From contig JALHIN010000006.1 in NCBI GenBank assembly GCA_022839995.1, positions 1 through 64,000 of the forward strand: a stretch of 64,000 nucleotides of DNA. The letters run 5' to 3'. The notes under the pieces were generated by a model that worked only from the letters and a program-made list of their open reading frames with translations, was not told the DNA's origin and ran no database searches. Below, piece after piece: positions 41,242-51,040 of this stretch. Numbering within the stretch: position 1 is the stretch's first letter; each line of letters starts with the position of its first letter. This DNA is from 79-D21 sp022839995. GTDB taxonomy: Bacteria > Synergistota > Synergistia > Synergistales > 79-D21. The position numbers and the translations under genes were made by a program.

Positions 41242-42759
41242 ATGGATTTCAAGGAAATCATCGCCCATCTTGATGAAAAAGGCCGATTCTGCTCTGCTAC
41301 CTGGGGAGCAGTCTCCTCCGACGGTGTCCTTGAGATCGAGCGAATCGCTCACCATACGGAGAAAGTGACCCCGGGCTCACTTTTCTGCTGCCTGAAGGGG
41401 GAACGCTTCGACGGCCATGATTTCGCAAAGGAAGCCCACCGGAAGGGAGCCGTTGCAATCCTCTGCGAGAGGCCCCTTCCCTTGGACATCCCGCAGATTC
41501 TTGTCGATGATGCGAGGAAGGCGGTCAACTCGCTATCTGCACATTTTTACGGGAACCCCGGGGAAAAGTTGAAAATGATTGCCATCACGGGAACAAACGG
41601 AAAGAGCACAACCACTTACCTCATCCGGTCCATCCTAGCTTCGGCTAGCCTGCCTTCTGGCCTTCTGGGGACGATCGTCTACCACGACGGAATCCAGGAA
41701 ACCCTGGCCGAGCGGACAACACCCGAGTGTGTCGAGATCCAGGAATGGCTTTCCCGGATGGTGCGAAACGGAAGCAAGGCCTGCGTCATGGAAGCCTCTT
41801 CCCACGGACTCGTACAAGGGCGGCTTGAAGGCTGCCGGTTCGATGCAGTCGGATTTACGAACCTGACACCGGAACACCTGGATTACCACGGGAACATGGA
41901 AACCTATTTTCAGGCGAAGCGAAAACTCTTTGGGGAATATACGCGCGGGGAATGGTCCGGGGCTGCGAATGCGGACGACCCTTACGGGAAACGTCTCCTT
42001 GACGAGTTCCCGGAAAACGTCGTTCCATACGGGGTGGTCAATTGCGGCAAGAACACGGTCCATGCCTTCGTTCGATACATGGGGCTGGAAGGGATTCGAC
42101 TCGACCTTTTCTTCCCGTCCGGGAGTGCCGCACGAGACTTGAAGGTTCCCTTGACGGGCCGATACAACGTCTACAACATCCTGACCTCGGCGACGGTTGC
42201 CTGGGGACTTGGATTGGACGAAGAAGCCATTGGACTTGGCCTCGAAAGGGTTCCCCAAGTTCCGGGGCGGCTGGAACGATACCTGTTTGAAAACGGAGTT
42301 TGCTGCATCATCGACTATGCCCATAGCCCGGACGCTCTTCGCAATGTTTTGAAAACGCTGGGAGAGTTGGTCCAGGGGAAGATCTGGTCTGTCTTTGGAA
42401 TGGGGGGTGACCGTTACGCCCCGAATCGACCCCTCATGGGGGAAGTCGCATCGGAATTGGCAGACGAACTCGTTATCACGATGGACAATCCCCGAAGTGA
42501 AGATCCCGCGGAAATCGCCCGCCAAATCGAGGCGGGATTGAAAGAAGGGCTCAGGCTGAAAACGCACCGGACCATTCTTGACCGGTCGGAAGCGATCCAC
42601 TATGCCCTCGACCACGCCTGTTCCGGGGATGTCGTCCTTGTTTCCGGAAAGGGCCCCGAACCGTACATCATCATCCGGGAGAAAACCCTGCCCTACAGCG
42701 ACAAGGAAACGGTGAAGAACTGGGCAAAGTCCCGGGGAATGGAGTTCCCCAATGCATAG
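41242..42759 (+). CDS. murE: UDP-MurNAc-tripeptide synthetase, meso-DAP type
   Basis: A 505-residue ligase adding the third amino acid of the peptide stem. ATP loop is TGTNGKSTTTYLI. The substrate-specificity motif is DNPRSEDP, whose Arg indicates meso-diaminopimelate rather than lysine. KVTPGSLFCCLKGERFDGH and YAHSPDALRNVL are also typical. It overlaps murF by 8 bases. Confidence 0.97.
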   Translation: MDFKEIIAHLDEKGRFCSATWGAVSSDGVLEIERIAHHTEKVTPGSLFCCLKGERFDGHDFAKEAHRKGAVAILCERPLPLDIPQILVDDARKAVNSLSAHFYGNPGEKLKMIAITGTNGKSTTTYLIRSILASASLPSGLLGTIVYHDGIQETLAERTTPECVEIQEWLSRMVRNGSKACVMEASSHGLVQGRLEGCRFDAVGFTNLTPEHLDYHGNMETYFQAKRKLFGEYTRGEWSGAANADDPYGKRLLDEFPENVVPYGVVNCGKNTVHAFVRYMGLEGIRLDLFFPSGSAARDLKVPLTGRYNVYNILTSATVAWGLGLDEEAIGLGLERVPQVPGRLERYLFENGVCCIIDYAHSPDALRNVLKTLGELVQGKIWSVFGMGGDRYAPNRPLMGEVASELADELVITMDNPRSEDPAEIARQIEAGLKEGLRLKTHRTILDRSEAIHYALDHACSGDVVLVSGKGPEPYIIIREKTLPYSDKETVKNWAKSRGMEFPNA

Positions 42760-44146
42760 GAAAAGGTTCGGCCTCTCGCAATCGGCTGCTTTTTGCGGCG
42801 GCATCGTGAAGGGGCCGGAAATCCCCCTGCCTGAAAACATTTGGCCGGACAGCAGGGATGTTCGTGAGGGAGACGGGTTTATTGCCCTTCCTGGAGAGCA
42901 TACCGACGGACACCGTTTTGTGGGGGCCGCACTGGAAAATGGAGCCAGGCTCGTTATCGGAACGCCCGAGGGGATCGCCCCATGGGAAGGCAGAATCCTG
43001 GAAAAAGGGGCTTCCTGCCTTGTGGTCAAGGATGCGGAGATCGCCCTCGTGCGGATTGCCGAAGAGTACCTTCGGGAGGTCTCCCCGAAGGTGAGAATCG
43101 CCGTGACCGGCAGCGTCGGAAAAACGACGACACGGGAGTTGATCCGATCCGCACTCGATCCGGCCTTTCGAGTCCATTCTGCCAAGAGAAGCCACAACAC
43201 CCGGATCGGCTGCGCGCTGACCGTGCTTTCCATGCCTCCTGAATCGGACGTGCTTTTGCTCGAAATGGGAACGAACCACCCCGGAGAAATCAGCGGCATC
43301 GTGGAACATTTTCCTCCGACCCTAGCCGTAATTACGGGTGTTGCACCGGTTCACCTTGAGGGACTCCGTGACCTGGACGGCGTTCTGTCGGCAAAACTTG
43401 AAATCATCCCCAGGGAAGGGTTGAATCTGCTCATCTACAACGCGGACGACCCGAAACTGAGCCATGCCCTTGAAGGGACCCAGCGCGCTTTCAGAATCGC
43501 CGGCGTCGGTTTCCGCAAAGGGAGCGCCTTGCTGCTGACGGGAGCGGAGGCGGTTCAGGAAGGGAACCTTAGGGTCGGGTTGTCCTACGGCGGGCAGACC
43601 TGGGTTTGCCAATCCCTGCTCAAGGGAGCGCATCACGCTTACAACATCGGGTTCGCGGTCATGGTCGGAGTTTCCCTCGGTGTTTCCCCGGAGGTTCTCC
43701 TGAAAGGGATTTCCGAGATGGGTCCACTGCGGGGTAGAGGAAGGTGGATTCGCGACGGCCGCGTGCACCTGATCATCGACGAATCCTACAACGCGAATCC
43801 ATCCTCGGTAGCAGCGGCACTCAGGGTTCTTCAATCGCTCGTGGTTCCGGGACGGCGCATCGTGGTGCTTGGCGGTATGAGGGAACTCGGAGAGGAATCC
43901 GCGAAAATGCACACCGAGATTTTCGGCATGACCGATTCCCTGGATGGGGTGATCCTTATCGGGGAAGAGTGGGAAAGGGTTACCGATACTTCGACAGGTA
44001 GAAAGGCTGCTGTCTGGCGGGTAAGGGATTCGGAGGAGGCAGCCACCCTTCTGGAGGACCTGGTCAAGAAGGATGATACCGTACTGGTTAAGGGCTCGCG
44101 GAGCTATGGGCTCGAACGGGTCGTGGAAAGGCTGGAAATGCCATGA
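42752..44146 (+). CDS. murF: UDP-MurNAc-tripeptide-D-Ala-D-Ala ligase
   Basis: A 464-residue ligase attaching D-Ala-D-Ala. The ATP loop is VTGSVGKTTTRELI. LLLEMGTNHPGEI and the IIDESYNANPSSVAAAL segment are typical of MurF. No ddl gene is in the cluster, so D-Ala-D-Ala ligase must be encoded elsewhere. Its stop overlaps mraY by four bases (ATGA). Confidence 0.96.
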   Translation: MHRKRFGLSQSAAFCGGIVKGPEIPLPENIWPDSRDVREGDGFIALPGEHTDGHRFVGAALENGARLVIGTPEGIAPWEGRILEKGASCLVVKDAEIALVRIAEEYLREVSPKVRIAVTGSVGKTTTRELIRSALDPAFRVHSAKRSHNTRIGCALTVLSMPPESDVLLLEMGTNHPGEISGIVEHFPPTLAVITGVAPVHLEGLRDLDGVLSAKLEIIPREGLNLLIYNADDPKLSHALEGTQRAFRIAGVGFRKGSALLLTGAEAVQEGNLRVGLSYGGQTWVCQSLLKGAHHAYNIGFAVMVGVSLGVSPEVLLKGISEMGPLRGRGRWIRDGRVHLIIDESYNANPSSVAAALRVLQSLVVPGRRIVVLGGMRELGEESAKMHTEIFGMTDSLDGVILIGEEWERVTDTSTGRKAAVWRVRDSEEAATLLEDLVKKDDTVLVKGSRSYGLERVVERLEMP

Positions 44147-45108
44147 ACAGCGTTGCCTGCTGGGTTCTTTTTGTCGTGACGGCTGTTTTCACGATCGTGC
44201 TGGAGGGGCTATGGATCCGCCTGGTTCGCAAGTGGGAAGTCCGACAGGTGGAGAAGTCGTACGGCCTTTCTTCCCACCTGGAGCGGAAAACCGGAACGCC
44301 TACGATGGGAGGGGTCGTTTTCCCGATCGTATGCTGTCTTTCTCTCGCAGCAACCGGGATCCTCTCGTGGGAAACGGTCCCGGGCCTGTTGGGGCTGCCC
44401 CTTGGAGCCTTTGCCGTAGGATTCACCGATGATTGGCTCAAATTCACGAATCGGTCGAGCGAAGGATTGAAATCCCTTGAGAAACTGGCGCTTCAGCTTC
44501 TTGTCGCGATCCCGTGGAGTGCCTACGTCCTCCTCGTGAGCCGATGGGATCCTTTCCCAGGAATCCAGCTCGGCTTGTTTCCGGCGATCGGGCTTTTGAT
44601 CTTTTTCAGTGTCGGGATGATGAATGCCGTGAATGTAACGGATGGACTGGACGGCCTTGCCGCAGGGGCTTCTGGACTCAGCTGCATCGGCTTGGCACTT
44701 CTCCCGGCCATCCGCCCTGCGGTATCGGGATATGCCTCCCTGGTCGGTGCGGGAATCTGCGCGGGATTTTTGTGGCATAACGCACACCCTGCAAAGGTCT
44801 TCATGGGGGACTGCGGTTCCCACTTTCTCGGCGGACTCCTGGTCAGCCTGTGTGTTTCAAGCGGCGGACTCCCGCTGTTGATCCCCTTTGGATTTCTTTT
44901 CGGAATCGAGATCGCGAGCGTGGCTGTCCAGATCGTATCAATCAGGGGGTTCGGGAGAAAGGTTTTTCGAATGAGCCCCATCCACCATCATTTCGAACTC
45001 CTCGGGTGGCATGAAACGCAAGTTGTCGTCCGCTTCTGGCTGATTCATGCCGCGGGAATGATTGCGACCGGGGTTGTCCTGAAAAAGGCCATGGAAACCT
45101 GGGGGTAA
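44143..45108 (+). CDS. mraY: Phospho-MurNAc-pentapeptide transferase
   Basis: A 321-residue membrane enzyme with about ten helices that makes lipid I on undecaprenyl phosphate. Motifs include KTGTPTMGGVVF, FTDDWLKF, MNAVNVTDGLDGLAAG with its catalytic Asp pair, GDCGSHFLGG, and SPIHHHFELLGW. Length is a little shorter than E. coli MraY (360) but typical of Firmicutes-like forms. Confidence 0.97.
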   Translation: MNSVACWVLFVVTAVFTIVLEGLWIRLVRKWEVRQVEKSYGLSSHLERKTGTPTMGGVVFPIVCCLSLAATGILSWETVPGLLGLPLGAFAVGFTDDWLKFTNRSSEGLKSLEKLALQLLVAIPWSAYVLLVSRWDPFPGIQLGLFPAIGLLIFFSVGMMNAVNVTDGLDGLAAGASGLSCIGLALLPAIRPAVSGYASLVGAGICAGFLWHNAHPAKVFMGDCGSHFLGGLLVSLCVSSGGLPLLIPFGFLFGIEIASVAVQIVSIRGFGRKVFRMSPIHHHFELLGWHETQVVVRFWLIHAAGMIATGVVLKKAMETWG

Positions 45109-45112
45109 GCAG

Positions 45113-46501
45113 ATGCAGATCGATGAGTCCATTGAAGGAATTCGAATCGGGATTGTCGGCTCAGGGGTGAGCGGCCTCTCACTGGCTTCCCTGGCGAAAC
45201 GAAAGAATGCACGGGTTTTCGTTTCCGACAGCGGGCCCTTCCGGGAGAGTGCGGCAAGACAACTGGAATCGATGGGAATCGATTTCGAGTTCGGAGGCCA
45301 TGGCAGAGTCCTTTGGGAATCAGACCTGATCGTCCTCAGCTCGGGGATCGCTCCTTCGGCGGTTCCAGTCCAGGAAGCGAAGCGCAGGGGGATCCCGCTG
45401 GTCGGGGAGCTTGACTTTGTCGCTCCGTACCTGAAGGGAAAGCGGGTGGGGGTCACGGGCAGCAATGGCAAGTCAACGACCACCGCCCTTCTCGGTCACT
45501 TGCTGCAGGGGATGGGGAGAAAAGCGGTAGCAGTCGGGAACATCGGCAACCCGCTGGCCGATTACGCCGACCTTCCCATCGATGTCCTCGTGATGGAATT
45601 GAGCAGCTTCCAGCTCTTCTGGGCCAATCGGCTCTCCGTTGATGTCGCGATCGTGACGAACCTCGACCCGGATCACCTCGACTGGCATGGTTCCTACGAA
45701 AACTACGTTGCGGCAAAAGCGAACCTGCTTCGAATGCAGCAAGCGGGAAGCTGGGCCATCCTTCAGGGAAGGGACCTGCGATTCTTCAGGGAAGCTGCCC
45801 ACGTGAAAAAGGTCTCCCTTGGAGCAAACGAGGAGTTCCCGACAGAAGGGTGGATCGAGATGGGGGAGCGGGAGGCGGTCCTTTGGAGGGGGAAGACCCC
45901 GAAAAGGCTATTCTCTTTTGAACGCCTGCCGCTGCTGGGAAAACACAATCTCGAGAACGCGGCCATGGCGATGGCCGCGTTCGAGGTGCTGGGTTTCGAT
46001 GCAGGAATGGCTGAACCCCTGCTTGAAGGTTTTTCGGCTTTGCCGCACCGATGCGAGGAAGTCGCTACGATCAACGGCGTCCGGTACGTGGATGATTCGA
46101 AGGGAACCAACGTGGCGGCGTCTGTCACGGCTCTCGGCTCCCTTCCGGGTGTCAAGATCGTTATCCTGGGAGGACAGGGAAAGGGAGAGGATTACGCCCC
46201 TCTGGCCCTGGCGGTCAAGCGCCATGCACGAGTCGCCCTGGTCATGGGAACGGAACGGGAGAAGATCTGTGACGCCCTGGAAGAAGCCGGTTTTGAAGGG
46301 ATTCTCAAAGTCCGGGACATGGAAGAAGCGGTCCAAAAGGCATTTCGGGAGGCCTTGCCGGGAGAAACGGTGCTCCTCTCGCCCGCCTGCACGAGTTGGG
46401 ACGCCTACCCGAACTACAAGGAGAGAGGAAAGCACTTCCAGCGGCTGGTCCACGCGATCCGGGAGGGAGAAAAGTTTGACGAATCTTCGGAACGGACCTG
46501 A
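45113..46501 (+). CDS. murD: UDP-MurNAc-L-Ala-D-Glu ligase
   Basis: A 462-residue ligase adding D-glutamate. The N-terminal Rossmann domain has IGIVGSGVSGLSLASLA. The ATP loop is VTGSNGKSTTTALL, and VDDSKGTNVAASV and LLSPACTSWDAYPNYKERG are MurD-typical. It overlaps ftsW by 26 bases, so the downstream gene is probably coupled. Confidence 0.97.
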   Translation: MQIDESIEGIRIGIVGSGVSGLSLASLAKRKNARVFVSDSGPFRESAARQLESMGIDFEFGGHGRVLWESDLIVLSSGIAPSAVPVQEAKRRGIPLVGELDFVAPYLKGKRVGVTGSNGKSTTTALLGHLLQGMGRKAVAVGNIGNPLADYADLPIDVLVMELSSFQLFWANRLSVDVAIVTNLDPDHLDWHGSYENYVAAKANLLRMQQAGSWAILQGRDLRFFREAAHVKKVSLGANEEFPTEGWIEMGEREAVLWRGKTPKRLFSFERLPLLGKHNLENAAMAMAAFEVLGFDAGMAEPLLEGFSALPHRCEEVATINGVRYVDDSKGTNVAASVTALGSLPGVKIVILGGQGKGEDYAPLALAVKRHARVALVMGTEREKICDALEEAGFEGILKVRDMEEAVQKAFREALPGETVLLSPACTSWDAYPNYKERGKHFQRLVHAIREGEKFDESSERT

Positions 46502-47612
46502 TACCGGCTCTGCCCTCGTCCGCGAAGACTGCGGTACGGATCCTCTCTTGTGGCTGATCCCGCTTCTCCTGAGCGGGATAGGAGTCATCATGATCAGTTC
46601 TTCTTCCAGCCCGATCTCCATGGCGCGCTTTGGCACTCCGCAGGCGCTGGGTGTGAAGCAGGCGGTCTGGATCTTGGTAGGAATGGCTGCCATGCTTTTC
46701 TCCTATTCGATACCGGTTCAAACCTTGAGAAAAGGAAGTGGGGTTTTCTGGCTGGCCGCCGTGGGATTCTGCTTCCTGCCGCTCCTTCCCCTAACGGGGG
46801 TGACGGCGGGCGGAGCCAGGCGTTGGGTCAACCTGGGGCTTGTCACGGTGCAGGCTGCCGATATCCTCTTCCTTGCTTTTACGATCCACGCCAGCAGAAA
46901 ACTCTTTGAATCCCGGGAGAGAGAAACCCGAACCGGTGCCCTGGTCAAAGTCGGGATCTTGTGGGCGATTTCAGCCGTGCCGCTCCTCCTCCAGCCGGAT
47001 ATGGGGAGCACGATTCTCGTCTTCGTTCTGGCTATGGGGATCTACGTCCCGCTTTATGGCTGGACGCTTCCCCTCGTGCTAGGTGGAGGAATCGGCGTGG
47101 CAGGGTTCCCGTTCATTTTCACCCATGGCTACCGGTTGAGGCGACTGGAAGCGTTTCTCGATCCCTGGGCGGATCCGCTTGGGAGCGGTTTCCAGGCAAT
47201 CCAGGGGCTGGTCGCGTTTGCAAACGGCGGGATTTGGGGAATGGGCCTCGGGCAGGGACTCCAGAAACTCAAATACCTTCCTGCATCCCATACCGACTTT
47301 ATCCTGGCGGCGATCGGCGAGGAGCTGGGGCTGGCCGGTACCCTCGCAGTGCTTGCCCTCTTCGGTTGCTGGTTCTACAGGCTGTTCATCCACTATCGCC
47401 GATTGGAGGGGACGTTTGAGGCCTGCCTTGTCTGGGGGCTTTGCCTGAACGTCTTTTCCCAAATGGCCATCAACGTCGCCGGCGTGACGAAGCTAATTCC
47501 CCTAACGGGGATGCCCTTGCCCTTCCTGAGTTACGGAGGGAGCTCCCTCGTCATGATGTGGGCACGGGTGGGGCTTCTCCTGAGGCTAAGCCGATGCCGG
47601 CGACTGGGATGA
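46476..47612 (+). CDS. ftsW: Septal peptidoglycan polymerase FtsW
   Basis: A 378-residue SEDS-family membrane glycosyltransferase with about ten helices. VTAGGARRWVNLGLVTVQ, LLLQPDMGSTILVF, YLPASHTDFILAAIGEELG and GMPLPFLSYGGSSL are the diagnostic motifs, including the catalytic Asp region. Start TTG 46476 is 8 bases behind GGGAGGG, inside murD. It polymerises glycan from lipid II with FtsI. Confidence 0.94.
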   Translation: MTNLRNGPDTGSALVREDCGTDPLLWLIPLLLSGIGVIMISSSSSPISMARFGTPQALGVKQAVWILVGMAAMLFSYSIPVQTLRKGSGVFWLAAVGFCFLPLLPLTGVTAGGARRWVNLGLVTVQAADILFLAFTIHASRKLFESRERETRTGALVKVGILWAISAVPLLLQPDMGSTILVFVLAMGIYVPLYGWTLPLVLGGGIGVAGFPFIFTHGYRLRRLEAFLDPWADPLGSGFQAIQGLVAFANGGIWGMGLGQGLQKLKYLPASHTDFILAAIGEELGLAGTLAVLALFGCWFYRLFIHYRRLEGTFEACLVWGLCLNVFSQMAINVAGVTKLIPLTGMPLPFLSYGGSSLVMMWARVGLLLRLSRCRRLG

Positions 47613-48706
47613 AGCGCCTTTTCCTGGTAGCGGGCGGAACGGGTGGACACATCTTCCCGGCCCTTTCTTTCGGTCGCTGGTTGTCCGAAACCGTGGAGAG
47701 GCTGGAGATCGTCTATGTTGCTGGAAACAGGCCCCTGGAAAGGGAAATCTACGGCAGTGCCGGATTGAAGCCGGTTTTCCTTTCCTGCGAAGGATCGCCG
47801 GTGGGAACGCGGGGATGGGCCGCAGCAAACCGGTGGCTGCAGGTTGCGAGGGCGTTCGGGGAAATGGTTCGCTTGTTCAGGGAAAGACCTCCATCGGCCT
47901 GTGTCCTGTTCGGGGGATATATTTCCTTCCCCGCACTGGTTGTGGGAAAGATGTTCGGGATCCCCCTGATCGTTCACGAGCAGAATGCCGTCGCCGGGCG
48001 TGTCACTCGTATGGGGGTTCGGTTCGGGGCGAAACTCCTGACTGGGTGGCGAACTTGCCATCCGTTCAGAAAGAACCGGTACGTAGAGGTCGGAACCCCG
48101 ATTCGGGCCATGAGGCGTTTGCCTCGCCGGGAAGCTTGGAATAAACTAAACTTGGGTGATTTCCCCGGCGGGAAGAATTGCCTTGTGCTCGGCGGCTCCC
48201 TGGGAAGCCGCTCCCTCCAGGAAAAGGTTGGAGAAATTTCCGGGCTTGCCGATTTTCGGGGATGGAACTTTCTTGTCGTTGGACAGGAAAAAGGGGATAA
48301 TCACCTGTCGGAAAGAGTCTGGGGGATACCGCGCCGCTGGGACATGGAAACGCTCTACTCCCTTGCGGATGTTGCCATCGCCAGGGGAGGCGCGTCGACC
48401 TTGTCCGAACTGCGTGCCTGGGCGATCCCGGCCCTGGTTGTTCCCTGGCCGGATTCTCGGGACGATCACCAGTCCGCCAATGCGAGAGCTTTCTGCGAGG
48501 TCGGACAGGGACTGGTCTGGGATGAGGTGCTGGAGGGCAGGACGGAGTTTGTTTCAAAGCTTCACCAGCTGGGGTCAATGGATCCAATGGGCGAAAAAAG
48601 CCACTCGGATCCGGGAGTCGCGGCAGAGCGGATCAATCGGAGCGTTCTTAGGGAAATCCTCAGGACTCTTGAAGGGAGAGACGGGAAATGGATGGACTCA
48701 AACTGA
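47594..48706 (+). CDS. murG: UDP-GlcNAc transferase MurG
   Basis: A 370-residue GT28 glycosyltransferase making lipid II from lipid I. It opens LFLVAGGTGGHIFPAL and has FGGYISFPALVVGK, HEQNAVAGRVTRM and the RGGASTLSELRAW UDP-GlcNAc site. ATG 47594 lies 8 bases after a GAGG; ATG 47609, overlapping the ftsW stop as ATGA, is an equally plausible start. Overlap with murC is 19 bases. Confidence 0.95.
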   Translation: MPATGMKRLFLVAGGTGGHIFPALSFGRWLSETVERLEIVYVAGNRPLEREIYGSAGLKPVFLSCEGSPVGTRGWAAANRWLQVARAFGEMVRLFRERPPSACVLFGGYISFPALVVGKMFGIPLIVHEQNAVAGRVTRMGVRFGAKLLTGWRTCHPFRKNRYVEVGTPIRAMRRLPRREAWNKLNLGDFPGGKNCLVLGGSLGSRSLQEKVGEISGLADFRGWNFLVVGQEKGDNHLSERVWGIPRRWDMETLYSLADVAIARGGASTLSELRAWAIPALVVPWPDSRDDHQSANARAFCEVGQGLVWDEVLEGRTEFVSKLHQLGSMDPMGEKSHSDPGVAAERINRSVLREILRTLEGRDGKWMDSN

Positions 48707-50139
48707 GCCATGACCGGATCAGGAACGTCCACCTGCTTGGAATTGGAGGTTCGGGAATGAGTGGGCTGGCGGCGCTTCTTTCCGAACTTGGATTTGAGGT
48801 TTCAGGGTGCGATATGTCTCATTCCTACTATATGGAAAAGCTTCTGGCCCGGAAGGTGGAGTGTGTCCTGGGACACGACCCTGCGCACCTGGACCGGTAT
48901 TGTCCGGATCTCCTCATTTACAGCAGCGCGATCCCCGAGCGAAATGAGGAACTGATCGAGGCCGGAAGGAGGGGAATCCAGATCGCGAGGCGGGCGGAGG
49001 TCCTCAGCTCGCTTTTCAACGAGCGGTTTGGAGTCGGCATCGCCGGAACCCACGGGAAGACGACCACTTCGTCGATGACGGCCCTGATTCTCGACCGGGC
49101 CGGCTTGAAGCCCACCGTTGCGATCGGCGGGGAAGTCTGCGACATCGGGGCCAACGCAAGGCTGGGAGCCGGCCTTCCGATGGTCGCCGAGCTGGACGAG
49201 AGCGACGGTTCATTCGAGCTTTTCCGGACGAACGTTTCCGTCATTACCAACGTGGATTGGGATCACGTAGATCATTACCGGACGAGGGAAGAGGTCGAAA
49301 AGGCCTTCAACCGCTTCCTCAACAACAGGAAGAAGGATTCATCCATCGTCATTTGCGGCGAAGACCCGGGCGCAGCGAGGCTGATCGAACAGAATCGCGC
49401 TTCCGGTTTCGACGGTTCTCTCATGACCTACGGCTGGGGCTCCGGGTGGGATTGGGGAGCGGTTGATGTCAAACATATCCCCGGCGGGGGAGTGTCGTTC
49501 AACGTCCTTCAACATGGCAGGCTCAAGGGATCGATGACCCTCAAGGTCTCGGGAGAACATAACGTCCTGAATGCACTGGCAGCCTGTGCCGCATCCTCCT
49601 GCATGAACGTTCCCTTTGAGACGGCCAGTGAAGCACTGAAAGCGTTCAAGGGGGCAAAGCGCCGTCTTCAGTACATGGGCTCCGTGGGGGAAGTCGACCT
49701 GTATGACGATTATGGCCATCACCCAAGAGAAGTCGCCGCAACTCTCCGTGCAGTCCGGTCGATCTTTCCCGGCCGACGGATCGTCACCCTTTTCCAGCCG
49801 CATCGTTATACTCGAACCGCTGCCCTTTACAGCGACTTTGCCGATGCGTTGAACCACTCGGATCGCCTTTTCCTCTTGCCCATCTATGCAGCAGACGAAA
49901 ATCCGATCCCCGGGGTTTCCTCGGATCTGATCGGCCAGGCAATGATCGAAAAGGGTGCCCAGCATGTGACGATGTGCACGGACATCGCGGAAGCCGTCGA
50001 ACGCATCGCCAGAGAGGCCCGGCCGGACGACCTGGTCCTCACGCTGGGCGCCGGCAATGTCAATTCGGCTTGTGAGCAGCTGATGAGCCGTCTCGAACAG
50101 CAAGAGCCCATTCCCGATGCAATGGCCTGCAGCGCTTGA
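48688..50139 (+). CDS. murC: UDP-MurNAc-L-alanine ligase
   Basis: A 483-residue ligase adding the first L-Ala. HLLGIGGSGMSGLAAL and IYSSAIPERNEEL form the N-terminal domain. The ATP loop is AGTHGKTTTSSM, with ELDESDGSFELF and YDDYGHHPREVAATL typical of MurC. It overlaps murB by 23 bases. Confidence 0.97.
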   Translation: MDGLKLSHDRIRNVHLLGIGGSGMSGLAALLSELGFEVSGCDMSHSYYMEKLLARKVECVLGHDPAHLDRYCPDLLIYSSAIPERNEELIEAGRRGIQIARRAEVLSSLFNERFGVGIAGTHGKTTTSSMTALILDRAGLKPTVAIGGEVCDIGANARLGAGLPMVAELDESDGSFELFRTNVSVITNVDWDHVDHYRTREEVEKAFNRFLNNRKKDSSIVICGEDPGAARLIEQNRASGFDGSLMTYGWGSGWDWGAVDVKHIPGGGVSFNVLQHGRLKGSMTLKVSGEHNVLNALAACAASSCMNVPFETASEALKAFKGAKRRLQYMGSVGEVDLYDDYGHHPREVAATLRAVRSIFPGRRIVTLFQPHRYTRTAALYSDFADALNHSDRLFLLPIYAADENPIPGVSSDLIGQAMIEKGAQHVTMCTDIAEAVERIAREARPDDLVLTLGAGNVNSACEQLMSRLEQQEPIPDAMACSA

Positions 50140-51040
50140 AAGAAAGCTGAATTGCGCTCTTGAACCGCAGGTCCCTCTTGCTCCCCTGACGACCTGGAAG
50201 GCAGGAGGCAACGCAGAAATGTTTTTGGCCCCGCGTAATGCCGAAGAGGCACACGGGGCTTTTGCCTTTTGCCGGGAAGAAGGCGTGCCGGTCTGGATGA
50301 TTGGGGGAGGCAGCAACATCCTGGTTCACCCGGCGGGGCTTCCCGGACTGACCCTCTGGATGGGGAAGATTAACCGCTTTTCCTGCCTTCCGCGAAAAGA
50401 TGGATCATTCCTTCTCGAAGCCGATGCGGGATGTTCGACCCGCCGCCTGCTTCACTTCTGCCTCACCTACGGGTTCTCCGGCCTGGAATTCGCAACCGGC
50501 ATCCACGGTAGCATCGGGGGGGCCCTCATGTGCAATGCCGGAGCGGGCGAGGATTCCATCGGAGAGAGAGTCGAGTGGGTGGAAGCAGTGGAGGGAGACG
50601 GAACGCTACGCCGCTGGGACTCCCGTGAACTTTCCTTCCGGTATAGGTTCAGTTCCCTGCGGGACGGGGTTCGCTTGGTCACCCGCTGTGGGCTTAGGCT
50701 CCTGAAAGAAAACCGGGATCTCATCCGAGAGAGGGTCCAGGGGTTCTGGTCCCTTCGAAAGGGACAACCTCACGGGGCCAAGACGGCGGGCTGCGTTTTC
50801 AAGAATCCGGGATCGGGAAGGGAACCCGCAGGGTTGTTGCTGGACCGGTCGGGATGCAAGGGCATGAGGATCGGGAATGCAAGGGTTTCCCCCCTCCATG
50901 CGAATTTTATCGAAAACAGCGGTTCAGCGAGCGCAAGCGAGATCTGGGAATTAATCCTGGCTTGCCGGCGGAAAGTCTACGAAGCGAGCGGCATCTGGCT
51001 GGAACTGGAGGTGAACCTGCTCGGTGGCCCGTGGGACTAA
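50117..51040 (+). CDS. murB: UDP-N-acetylenolpyruvoylglucosamine reductase
   Basis: A 307-residue FAD enzyme producing UDP-MurNAc with NADPH. FAD-binding motifs IGGGSNILV and LEFATGIHGSIGGALMCNAGAGE are present, with KTAGCVFKNPGS and HANFIENSGSAS in the substrate domain, giving the type II (Bacillus-like) pattern. It overlaps ftsQ by 17 bases. Confidence 0.96.
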   Translation: MQWPAALERKLNCALEPQVPLAPLTTWKAGGNAEMFLAPRNAEEAHGAFAFCREEGVPVWMIGGGSNILVHPAGLPGLTLWMGKINRFSCLPRKDGSFLLEADAGCSTRRLLHFCLTYGFSGLEFATGIHGSIGGALMCNAGAGEDSIGERVEWVEAVEGDGTLRRWDSRELSFRYRFSSLRDGVRLVTRCGLRLLKENRDLIRERVQGFWSLRKGQPHGAKTAGCVFKNPGSGREPAGLLLDRSGCKGMRIGNARVSPLHANFIENSGSASASEIWELILACRRKVYEASGIWLELEVNLLGGPWD